Part shown: positions 43,866-51,220 of the stretch, one piece after another
Numbering within the stretch: the stretch's first letter is position 1
How the letters are laid out: each line of letters begins with the position of its first letter
From: Betaproteobacteria bacterium
Lineage (GTDB): Bacteria; Pseudomonadota; Gammaproteobacteria; Burkholderiales; Usitatibacteraceae
Reading direction: 5' to 3'
Length of the DNA: 64,000 nucleotides
Assembly: GCA_016711875.1 (NCBI GenBank)
Contig: JADJSD010000003.1
Span: 806,001 to 870,000, forward strand
Notes under the pieces: generated by a model
Told to the model about the DNA's origin: nothing
Database searches by the model: none
What the model saw: only the letters and a program-made list of their open reading frames with translations
Position numbers and translations under genes: made by a program

Positions 43866-44021
43866 CTAATTGGCCTCGCGGCCGTTGACGCGCCAATCCC
43901 GCGCGACGGGGTTTGCCGTGGCTTGCCTCGCCACCGCGGTACGGCCACCCGGACGGACCGGGTGGATCACGGGACGCCGGCACTTCGCCGCCGACGTCCG
44001 CAATTCGTCTCTCGCGCTCAT
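43866..44021 (-). CDS. Small ORF in the pufQ position
   Basis: A 51-residue frame starts at ATG 44021 overlapping the bchZ stop (ATGA) and ends at 43866, 12 bases before pufB. PufQ occupies this place in Rhodobacter, but PufQ has a membrane helix and this product has none; it is Arg/Ala-rich and basic. I do not recognise a family. Overlap with bchZ and the pufB ribosome site suggest it is translated; it could also be a coupling device. Confidence 0.5.
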   Translation of the reverse strand: MSARDELRTSAAKCRRPVIHPVRPGGRTAVARQATANPVARDWRVNGREAN

Positions 44022-45475
44022 GCCGCGAGTCCCTGCGTGAAGGCGGCCCGCGTGAGGCCCACCCTCGCCGCGCTCACTTCTTCCTCGCCGGCCAGCCTCG
44101 CCTCGCGCTCGATGCGGTCCCGCAGGCGCTTGGCCGCGGAGATGCGCACGAGGATCGGCTGCGACTCGACGATCTCGTCGAAGGCCGCCTTCGCGTCCTC
44201 CCGCCACGGCAGCTCGCGATGCAGGCGCGAGGGCGTCGCCTCGACCTTGTCCATCTCGGTGGCGAGCGGCAGGATGTGGAAGAGCGCGTCGAAGAGCGCG
44301 TTGCAGAATTCCTGGATGAGGTACGTCGCGCCCGCATAACCCATGAACGGCGTGCCCGTGTGGCGGCGGATCACGGCGCCCGGGAACGAGGCCGGGATGT
44401 ACGCCGCGCGCGAGCCGCTCTCGGCCAGGTACATGCGCTCGTTGTAGCTGCCGAACATCACGAGCGGGGGTTTCTCGCGCACCAGCTTGCGAACCGACTC
44501 GTTGTCCGGCTTCACGCCGGCGACCCGCGGCACGGCGAAGGCGCAGGGCAGCCCCATCTCGGTCTCGAGGAAGTTCCGGAGGCCCCGCGTGTAGGTCTCG
44601 TTCGCCACCACCGCGAAGCTCGCGGTCCCGAAGAAATCCTGCGTCACGCTGCGCCACAGGTCCCAGATGGGCTTGATGGTGGTGTGCTTCTCGCGTTCGA
44701 TGAAGGGCTCCGGGTCGAGACCCAGCACCTCGCCCAGGCTGCGCAGGAAGCGCGTGGTGCTGTGCAGTCCGATGGGCGCCTGCAGGTACGGGCGATCGAG
44801 CGCCTCGCAGAGCATCCGGCCGTACTCGCGGTACAGGCAGATGTTGGCGTCGGCCTCGGCGAGCTTCCTCACGTCGGCCAGGTGCGTGCCGAGCGGGAAG
44901 ACCAGGTTCACCTCGGCGCCGATGCCCTCGACGAGGCGGCGGATCTCCGCCAGGTCGCTCGGCATGTTGAACATGCCGTACGCCGGGCCGATGATGTTCA
45001 CCCGGGGTTTCGCCCCCTCGGGACGCGGCGAGCGCTCCGGCACCGGGCCGCGCTTCGATCCGTACTCGGTCCACAGCCAGTAGAGCGCGCGGTTGGCGCA
45101 CTGCCACTGGTCCTCGTCGATGGTGCGCGGCAGGAAGCGCTGGATGTTCGTGCCCTCGGGCGTGACGCCGCCGCCGATCATCTCGGCGATGGACCCCGTC
45201 ACGACGACGGCGGGCAGGTCCGGGTCGAGCACCGCATGGGCGCGCTTCATCGCGCCTTCGGTGCCTTCGCGGCCGAGCTGCTCCTCGGCGAGCCCCGTCA
45301 CCACGATGGGCAACTCGTGCGGCGGCAGCGCATCGGTGTAGTGCAGCACCGAGGTGACCGGCAGGTTCTCGCAGCCGACGGGTCCGTCGATAACCACCTG
45401 CAGGCCCTTCACGGCCGTGAACACGTACACGGCACCCCAGTAGCCCCCCGCGCGGTCGTGGTCGAGGACGAGCAT
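44018..45475 (-). CDS. bchZ: Chlorophyllide a reductase subunit Z
   Basis: The 485-residue NifK-like subunit of COR reduces ring B of chlorophyllide, the step that makes a bacteriochlorin. It starts MLVLDHDRAGGYWGAVYVF; the cluster-related Cys is in IDGPVGCENLPVTSVLHYTDALP near residues 29-51. The C-terminal part with the LPWREDAKAAFDEIVES segment is typical. The start overlaps the bchY stop by one base (TGATG). Confidence 0.95.
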   Translation of the reverse strand: MLVLDHDRAGGYWGAVYVFTAVKGLQVVIDGPVGCENLPVTSVLHYTDALPPHELPIVVTGLAEEQLGREGTEGAMKRAHAVLDPDLPAVVVTGSIAEMIGGGVTPEGTNIQRFLPRTIDEDQWQCANRALYWLWTEYGSKRGPVPERSPRPEGAKPRVNIIGPAYGMFNMPSDLAEIRRLVEGIGAEVNLVFPLGTHLADVRKLAEADANICLYREYGRMLCEALDRPYLQAPIGLHSTTRFLRSLGEVLGLDPEPFIEREKHTTIKPIWDLWRSVTQDFFGTASFAVVANETYTRGLRNFLETEMGLPCAFAVPRVAGVKPDNESVRKLVREKPPLVMFGSYNERMYLAESGSRAAYIPASFPGAVIRRHTGTPFMGYAGATYLIQEFCNALFDALFHILPLATEMDKVEATPSRLHRELPWREDAKAAFDEIVESQPILVRISAAKRLRDRIEREARLAGEEEVSAARVGLTRAAFTQGLAA

Positions 45476-47002
45476 CAGGGCATCCCCTCGGACTTCTTCG
45501 CCTTGGCGAGCTTGATCACATGCCGCTTGTAGTTCTCCTTGAACTCGGGACGCTCGCGCGGCAACTCTTCCCAGACGCCGGCCGCGTGGCCTTCCCCGAC
45601 ACCCGCGAAGAACTCCTTCATCGCGTCGAAGCGGCCCTTGTTGGCCGCCGCGGCGTTCACCACGGTGGCGAGCGACCCGGCGCCGGCGACGCCCATGAGG
45701 GGCCGCGCCGAGATGAGATTGGTGAAATAGAGGGCCGGGATGCGGCGCTCCTTGGCGGCCTGCACGACGGGCGTGGTGCCGATCGCCACGTCGGGCTCGA
45801 ACTCCGCGAGCGCCGCGAGATCCTGCTCGAGCGAGGCGCGGTAGGTGACGCGGATGCCCTTCGCTTCGAGCCACTGGCGATCCGGCTCGCTCCATTCGGT
45901 GCGCGGGCACGCCGTCCCCACGTAGCGCACGTCCGCCCCGCTCTCCACGAGCAGGCGCGCGACGAGGAGTTCGGATCCTTCGTAGCCGCTAAGCGTGATC
46001 CGGGCGCGGACGGGGTTCTTCTCGAGCGCGGCGCGGATCATCGGCAGGAACCGGTTCGCGGCCGCGTCGATGCGCTCCTGCGCGACGCCGGCGGCGGTGC
46101 CGATGGCCTGCAGCCAGTCGCGCGTGCCGTCGTGCCCCACGGGTGCCGAGGGCACCACCGTGCGGCCGGCGGCCTGGAACTCGCGCACGCTGGCCGTGTA
46201 GAACGGGTGGATGGCCGCCACCGCCGCGCAGTCGAGTGCGGCATAGAGCTCGCGCCATTCGCGCGTGGGCACCACCGGCGCCGGCGGCGAGACCCAGGGG
46301 CTCGAGCATCATGCCGATGCCCATCGGGTCGGCCGGGAACATCTCGCCCAGCAGCGTGATCGTCGGCTTCTCGCTGCGTCCTGCCCTGGGAGCCGCGACC
46401 GGCCCCTGCTCGGCTTCCGTCCTCGCGTACTGCAGCATGGCGCCCGCGAGCACGTCCTTGGCCTCGGCGTGGGTCGGGATGCCGAAGCCAGGCACGTCGA
46501 TGCCGATGATGCGCACGCCGTTGATCTGCTTCGGCAGCAGGCGCAGCGGCACGCCGCTGGCCGTCGGCACGCACAGGTTCGTCACCACGATGGCGTCGTA
46601 GTCCTTCGGGTCGGCGAGCTTGTGCACCGCCTCGCGGATGTCCTCGAAGAGCTTGCCGGTGACGAGCGTCTCGGAATTGAACGGGACGTAGCCGACCGTG
46701 CGCCGCGCGCCGTAGAAGTGCGAGGTGAAGGTGAGCCCGTAGACGCAGCACGCCGATCCCGAGAGCACGGTCGCGGTGCGCCGCATGCGAAGTCCCACGC
46801 GCAGCGATCCGAAGGCCGGGCACATCGACTGCGGCTGGTCGTGCGGCCCCTTCGGGTAATCCTTCGCGTAGCGATCGAGCGTCTCGCTCTTCCCGGCGGC
46901 GCGGGCGGCGGCCTCGAGCGCCTCCCGTCCCGAGTGGCAACCGGCGCCGTCGCCGGCCAGGGCGGCCGGATTGGCGATTGCGGGAACGTTGTCGTCGGGC
47001 AT
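45475..47002 (-). CDS. bchY: Chlorophyllide a reductase subunit Y (frameshifted in this sequence)
   Basis: BchY is the NifD-like COR subunit. The N-terminal part reads from ATG 47002 to MMLEPLGLAAG, then homology resumes in another frame with PVVPTREWRELYAAL and runs to the stop at 45475. An extra base near 46279 (GGCGCCGG where GGCCCGG is expected) explains it; joined length is about 508 residues. Cluster cysteines in SMCPAFGSLRVGL, SACCVYGL and TNLCVPTA are intact. As printed, translation from 47002 would run on in a wrong frame to 45989. Confidence 0.88.
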
Positions 47003-47008
47003 GGCGCG

Positions 47009-48031
47009 CTACTGGACGGTGTCGTAGACGACTTCGAGCGAGGGCTTGATCACCTCTTCCTTGCCGACCATGTCGGCCATCGTCGCCGGCTCGAGCACGA
47101 CGTGGCGGCCGACGGCGTCGCCGCTGAACAGGCCGAGCAGCTCGTCCTGCGACAGCGGATTGGGGCGAACGGGCGGGGCCTCGGCGACGTTCGTCGCGAG
47201 GGACTCGAAGATCGAGGCCCAGGCGGTGCCGGGGCGGCCGATGATCTCGTAGTTGGCGCTCTTGCTGCGAATGTCCTCGTTGGCCGGGATCGCGGCGAGC
47301 ACCGGAATGCCGACCTTCTCGGCGAAGGCCTGCGCCTCGCCCGTCCCGTCGTCCTTGTTGATGAGGAGGCCCGCGACGCCGACGTTGCCGCCGAGCTTGC
47401 GGAAGTACTCGACCGCAGAGCAGACGTTGTTGGCGACGTAGAGCGACTGCAGGTCGTTCGAGCCGACGACGATGACCTTCTGGCACATGTCGCGCGCGAT
47501 GGGCAGGCCGAAGCCGCCGCAGACCACGTCGCCCAGGAAATCGAGCAGTACGTAGTCGAAGCCCCAGTCGTGGAAGCCCAGCTTCTCGAGCAGCTCGAAG
47601 CCGTGGATGATCCCGCGCCCGCCGCAGCCGCGGCCGACCTCAGGACCGCCGAGCTCCATCGCGAAGACGCCGTCGCGCTTGAAGCAGACGTCGCCGATCG
47701 CCACCGCCTCGCCGGCGAGCTTCTTCTTCGACGAGGTCTCGATGATGGTCGGGCAGCTGCGGCCCCCGAAGAGGAGCGCCGTCGTGTCGCTCTTGGGATC
47801 GCAGCCGATCAGCAGCACCTTCTTGCCCTGCTGCGCCAGCATGTAGGAGAGATTGGCGAGCGAGAAGCTCTTGCCGATACCGCCCTTGCCGTAGATCGCG
47901 ATGATCTGCGTGGTCTTGGTGACCGGGCCGGCGGAGACGGGAAGGGGCTCCTGCGCGGCTTCCGTCCGCAGCTTGTCCTGCATCGAGAAGTTGATGACGG
48001 CGGGAGACGGCACCACGCGGATTTCGCTCAT
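47009..48031 (-). CDS. bchX: Chlorophyllide a reductase ATPase subunit X
   Basis: The 340-residue NifH-like ATPase feeds electrons to BchYZ. Motifs: P-loop YGKGGIGKSFS near residues 47-57, GCDPKSDTT, and the cluster cysteines in GRGCGGRGI and FLGDVVCGGFGLP. Its start overlaps the bchC stop (48028-48031). Order bchCXYZ is standard. Confidence 0.96.
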   Translation of the reverse strand: MSEIRVVPSPAVINFSMQDKLRTEAAQEPLPVSAGPVTKTTQIIAIYGKGGIGKSFSLANLSYMLAQQGKKVLLIGCDPKSDTTALLFGGRSCPTIIETSSKKKLAGEAVAIGDVCFKRDGVFAMELGGPEVGRGCGGRGIIHGFELLEKLGFHDWGFDYVLLDFLGDVVCGGFGLPIARDMCQKVIVVGSNDLQSLYVANNVCSAVEYFRKLGGNVGVAGLLINKDDGTGEAQAFAEKVGIPVLAAIPANEDIRSKSANYEIIGRPGTAWASIFESLATNVAEAPPVRPNPLSQDELLGLFSGDAVGRHVVLEPATMADMVGKEEVIKPSLEVVYDTVQ

Positions 48032-48966
48032 GTTCCGTTTCTCCAGTCGAGGATCATCTTGAGGCAGGCGGGGTCGGTGAACGCGGTGCGATAGGCCGCG
48101 GGCGCGTCCGAGGACGCCTGGCGATGGGTGATGAGGCCGTCGAGCGAGAGCTGCCCGCTTTCGGCGAGCTGCTTCACGTCGAGGAGGTCCGCCTCCTGCC
48201 ACTGCGCGGCGATGCGGATGCGCGCCTCGCGCATGAAGGCGGGCGCGAAGGCGAAGGCGAGCGGGTCGACGTAGAAGCCCGCGAGCACGATCTCGCCACC
48301 GGGGGCGAGGCGCCCGACCAGCGTGTCGAGGATCGACGAATCGCCGCTCACGTCGTAGATCGCGCGATAGTCGCGGCGCGGGTCGGCCGACGGGTCGACG
48401 ACCCGGTATCCGCGGGCGCCGGCGGCGCGATCGGGGTTGGTTTCCCGGACGGTGGGCGGCGGGTCGCCGCTCGCGATGGCGAGCCGCGCGAGGAGCCTTC
48501 CGAGCACACCGTGACCGATGACGAGATCGGGCGATCGCACGCCCCCGGAAATGGCATGGGCGGCCGTGGCGGCGAGCGCAAGCAGGACGCCGCGTTCCTC
48601 GAGGGATTCCGAAATGGGCAGGGCCTTCGCGGAAGGCACCACGAGACGGGAGGCGGCTCCGCCGAAAAGCCCGCGGACGGTGCCGAAGCAGCGCGCGCCG
48701 GGCACGAAGACCTTCTCGCCGACCCGCCGGCCGGAATCCGGGCCCGCGGAAGCGATACGACCGACCGATTCGTAGCCCGGGACGAGCGGGTAACCCATGC
48801 CCGGGAAGGTCGGCATGCGCCCGGACCACAGCAGCCTCTCGGTTCCGGTGCTGATGCCGCTCCATTCGACGTCGACCACCACGTCGTCGCGACCCGGTGG
48901 CGAAAGATCGAGCCTGCTCACGGCCAATTGCTCGGGCCCTTGCAGTACGACGGCCATCGTTTCCAT
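48028..48966 (-). CDS. bchC: 3-hydroxyethyl bacteriochlorophyllide a dehydrogenase BchC
   Basis: This 312-residue MDR-family oxidoreductase converts the 3-hydroxyethyl to the 3-acetyl group. It shows the family start AVVLQGPEQLAVSRLDL, the ISTGTERLLWSGRMPTFPG region and VPGYESVGRI near residues 62-71. The upstream 100 bases hold two PpsR-type sites and a sigma70-type promoter, so transcription of bchCXYZ-puf can start here as well as at crtE. Confidence 0.94.
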   Translation of the reverse strand: METMAVVLQGPEQLAVSRLDLSPPGRDDVVVDVEWSGISTGTERLLWSGRMPTFPGMGYPLVPGYESVGRIASAGPDSGRRVGEKVFVPGARCFGTVRGLFGGAASRLVVPSAKALPISESLEERGVLLALAATAAHAISGGVRSPDLVIGHGVLGRLLARLAIASGDPPPTVRETNPDRAAGARGYRVVDPSADPRRDYRAIYDVSGDSSILDTLVGRLAPGGEIVLAGFYVDPLAFAFAPAFMREARIRIAAQWQEADLLDVKQLAESGQLSLDGLITHRQASSDAPAAYRTAFTDPACLKMILDWRNGT

Positions 48967-49030
48967 CGATCTCCTCGCGACCCCGTGCTTGGCGGGATGT
49001 CGTCCTGGGCAAATGCCCTCGGATGAATAG

Positions 49031-49048
49031 TGTCAGTTTAAGGTTACT
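49031..49048. promoter_or_regulatory. PpsR/CrtJ-type operator (proximal) upstream of bchC
   Basis: The sequence tgt-cagtttaaggtt-act fits TGT-N12-ACA with one outer mismatch. It overlaps the predicted -10 box of the bchC promoter (TAAACT on the minus strand, 49035-49040). Confidence 0.6.
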
Positions 49049-49062
49049 GTGGCTTTTGTCAA
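49035..49062 (-). promoter_or_regulatory. Predicted sigma70-type promoter of bchC
   Basis: On the minus strand a perfect TTGACA (49057-49062) is followed after 16 bases by TAAACT (49035-49040), about 70 bases before the bchC start. Both hexamers are covered by PpsR-type palindromes. Confidence 0.55.
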
Positions 49063-49074
49063 TTTCTTATTACA
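49057..49074. promoter_or_regulatory. PpsR/CrtJ-type operator (distal) upstream of bchC
   Basis: The sequence tgt-caatttcttatt-aca is an exact TGT-N12-ACA match and includes the candidate -35 box. It overlaps the last codons of crtF. Two sites spaced 26 bases apart, start to start, match the tandem sites known at the bchC promoter of Rhodobacter. Confidence 0.7.
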
Positions 49075-50227
49075 GTTCATTCCGCGAGCGGGTTGACACC
49101 AGGACTTGCGCGGCGACGGGAATGCGCGTGGGAAGGCGCCGCGGCGCCTCGAACCCGGCCTGGACCAACAGAGCCCCGAGTTCTTCCGGCGTCCGAGCGC
49201 GCCCCGTGCCCATGGCGAGGAGGTAGAACCCGAAGTACGCATCGGCCATCCGCTCGACACCCGGGACGCCGGACATGGGCTCGGCCACCACGAGCGTTCC
49301 GCCCGGCGGCAAGGCGCGGTGGACATTCCGCAGCAGAGCCAGGACCACGTCGTCATCGTGGTCATGAAGAATCCGAACGAGCGTCGCGACGTCCGCGCCT
49401 CCGGGGATGGGATCGGCACGGAAGCTGCCCCCGACCGCCCTCGCCCGAAGGCCGAGCCCTTCGCGCTCGAAGCGGGCCGCCGCATGCGCGGCCACGGCCG
49501 GCAGGTCGAACAGGATTGCCGCCAATCGGGGGTGCCGCCTGGCCGCCATCGCGATGAAGGTCCCGTCCCCGCCGCCGACGTCGAGCAGGCAGTCGTGGCG
49601 CTGGAACGGGTAGGCGGCGAGCACCTCGTCGGCCACGAGCGGCGCGGAAGCGGCCATGAGCCGCGTATAGGAAGCCACCGATTCCTCGGCGAGCGGCCCC
49701 GGCTCGCCGGTCCCGGCATAGGGCCAGTAGCCCGCGAGTCGCGTGCCCTGCCCCCTTTCGCGCAGGAGCCGGACAGGATCCCCGAGATCCCCGTAGAGAA
49801 TGGCGTGGTGCTCGATCATCGCCGTCGTGCCCGCATCACCGACCATCGCCGCGCCGAGCGGGCCCAGGCCGAACCGATCCGCGCCTCGCCGTTCGAGCAG
49901 GTCCAGCGAGGCGGCGGCGCGTAGCAGGCGCTCGGCTGCCGCGGGCTCGAGCCGCAGGCGGGAGGCGAGCTCGCCGACGCCGAGCGGGCCGTCCGCGAGG
50001 AGGTCGAAGAGGCGCAGCCGCACGCAGGCGAGGAGCACTTGCGAATACACGAAGCCCGCGCACAGGTCGAAAAGCCGCCCGGCCCGACGGCGTGCGATGA
50101 ATCGCGTCAGCGGAAAGGCGCTCGCCCAGCGGCGAAAGCGCGGGTTCGCGACGAGCCGGTCACGCGCCTCGCGCCAACCGCCTCGCCGCGAGGGCGCCGC
50201 CGGTTCGAGGCCCGCGCCGGGGGACAA
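49070..50227 (-). CDS. crtF: Demethylspheroidene O-methyltransferase CrtF
   Basis: This 385-residue SAM enzyme methylates the tertiary hydroxyl made by CrtC. It has an N-terminal dimerisation/winged-helix part (about 55-120) and a methyltransferase core with LLDVGGGDGTFIAMA near residues 213-227 and the catalytic-region RILHDHDDD. The longest frame begins at TTG 50227, 10 bases after the crtE stop, without a clear ribosome site, so the exact N-terminus is uncertain. Confidence 0.92.
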   Translation of the reverse strand: MSPGAGLEPAAPSRRGGWREARDRLVANPRFRRWASAFPLTRFIARRRAGRLFDLCAGFVYSQVLLACVRLRLFDLLADGPLGVGELASRLRLEPAAAERLLRAAASLDLLERRGADRFGLGPLGAAMVGDAGTTAMIEHHAILYGDLGDPVRLLRERGQGTRLAGYWPYAGTGEPGPLAEESVASYTRLMAASAPLVADEVLAAYPFQRHDCLLDVGGGDGTFIAMAARRHPRLAAILFDLPAVAAHAAARFEREGLGLRARAVGGSFRADPIPGGADVATLVRILHDHDDDVVLALLRNVHRALPPGGTLVVAEPMSGVPGVERMADAYFGFYLLAMGTGRARTPEELGALLVQAGFEAPRRLPTRIPVAAQVLVSTRSRNEL

Positions 50228-50236
50228 GGGCGCCGC

Positions 50237-51106
50237 TCAGGCCGCCTGCTCGGCGATTTCCGCGGGCAGGAGGTTGGCGGCGACCTGCAGGACGTGCGCG
50301 CGGAGCACTTCCGCGCCGGGGCAATCCGGGATCGAGGCGACGGCACCGTCGACGAGGACACCCAGGCGGCGGATGGCGCCCTCCAGCCCGAGCTGCGCGG
50401 CCCCGCTGGGGCGCGCATGGGTGGCGTCCTGCCCGATCGGCTTGCCGAGCTTGGCGGCATCACCCGCCACGTCCAGGATGTCGTCCGCGATCTGGAACGC
50501 CTCGCCGAGCCTATCGCCCAGCAGGCGCCACGGCTCCGAGGCGACGCCGGCCGCGGCGGCACCGGCTTCCGTGGCGGCGGCGAAAAGCGCGCTCGTCTTG
50601 GCGCGCTGGTAGACGGACAGGTCCACGAAGGGCTCGCACTCCCGGCCTGCCCGCGGCGATGCCGGAGGGGAAGCCCCACGGAACGCGACACGATGGGCAG
50701 GAGCCTTCCGGAGCCGTTCGGGCGCGCCGGCGCATCCGGCGGCGAGCCCCTGGAAAGCCAGCACGATCAACGCGTCGCCGCCGAGCACCGCGAGGCGCTC
50801 GCCGAAGGCCTTGTGAACGGACGGCTTGCCCCGCCGCATGGCGGCGTCGTCGAAGCAGGGAAGGTCGTCGTGAACGAGCGAGGCGCAATGCAGCAGCTCG
50901 ATGGCCGCCGCGGCGCTGTCCGTGACCGGGGGCCGGTCATCCCCGCAGGCGCGTGCCACGGCGAGGCACAGGCGGGGGCGGATGCGCGCACCGCCGGGAA
51001 AGACCGCGTAACGCAGGGCGGCCGAAAGGCGCGGCGGGGCATCCTCCGTCTGGACCGACCCCAGGATGTCCGACAGGGCCTGCTCGATGCGGATCGTGTC
51101 GCTCAT
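50237..51106 (-). CDS. crtE: Geranylgeranyl diphosphate synthase CrtE (with scrambled internal segment)
   Basis: CrtE elongates prenyl diphosphates to GGPP for carotenoids and the bacteriochlorophyll tail. The 289-residue frame keeps both aspartate motifs: LVHDDLPCFDD (about 78-88) and ADDILD (about 213-218). Between ERLRK and ECEPFVDL the reading is wrong: the expected LLPIVSRSVGLP and SGIAAG appear in the two other frames, and the GQ(A/W)E motif is lost. Two extra bases and two missing bases at about 50641-50705 explain this; the frame is restored downstream. It is divergent from crtD across a promoter region with two PpsR sites. Confidence 0.9.
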   Translation of the reverse strand: MSDTIRIEQALSDILGSVQTEDAPPRLSAALRYAVFPGGARIRPRLCLAVARACGDDRPPVTDSAAAAIELLHCASLVHDDLPCFDDAAMRRGKPSVHKAFGERLAVLGGDALIVLAFQGLAAGCAGAPERLRKAPAHRVAFRGASPPASPRAGRECEPFVDLSVYQRAKTSALFAAATEAGAAAAGVASEPWRLLGDRLGEAFQIADDILDVAGDAAKLGKPIGQDATHARPSGAAQLGLEGAIRRLGVLVDGAVASIPDCPGAEVLRAHVLQVAANLLPAEIAEQAA

Positions 51107-51129
51107 GAAGTCCCCTCTGCAGGCGCCTG

Positions 51130-51147
51130 TGTCAATTTCGGTTAACA
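51130..51147. promoter_or_regulatory. PpsR/CrtJ operator 1 in the crtE-crtD intergenic region
   Basis: The sequence tgt-caatttcggtta-aca is an exact TGT-N12-ACA match. Its last six bases (TTAACA) form the -35 box of the crtD promoter. Confidence 0.75.
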
Positions 51148-51170
51148 CTTCTTCTGTCATGTAATATAGA
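51142..51170 (+). promoter_or_regulatory. Predicted crtD promoter
   Basis: TTAACA (51142-51147) and TATAGA (51165-51170) are spaced by 17 bases, about 50 bases before the crtD ATG. It overlaps both PpsR sites and the opposing crtE promoter. Confidence 0.55.
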
Positions 51171-51172
51171 CA
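51155..51172. promoter_or_regulatory. PpsR/CrtJ operator 2 in the crtE-crtD intergenic region
   Basis: The sequence tgt-catgtaatatag-aca is an exact TGT-N12-ACA match covering the -10 boxes of both divergent promoters. Start-to-start distance to operator 1 is 25 bases. Confidence 0.75.
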
Positions 51173-51192
51173 CCGGATCCGTAGCGAGTCAA
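51163..51192 (-). promoter_or_regulatory. Predicted crtE (superoperon) promoter
   Basis: On the minus strand TTGACT (51187-51192) is followed after 18 bases by TATATT (51163-51168), about 57 bases before the crtE start. It would drive crtEF-bchCXYZ-puf-puc. Confidence 0.6.
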
Positions 51193-51220
51193 TGACAACT
51201 TTCGGGAGCCGCCGAACCGC

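Noticed and set aside
43866..44021. Calling the small ORF pufQ
   Set aside because: The position fits, but the product has no membrane helix and no sequence likeness to PufQ that I can recognise.
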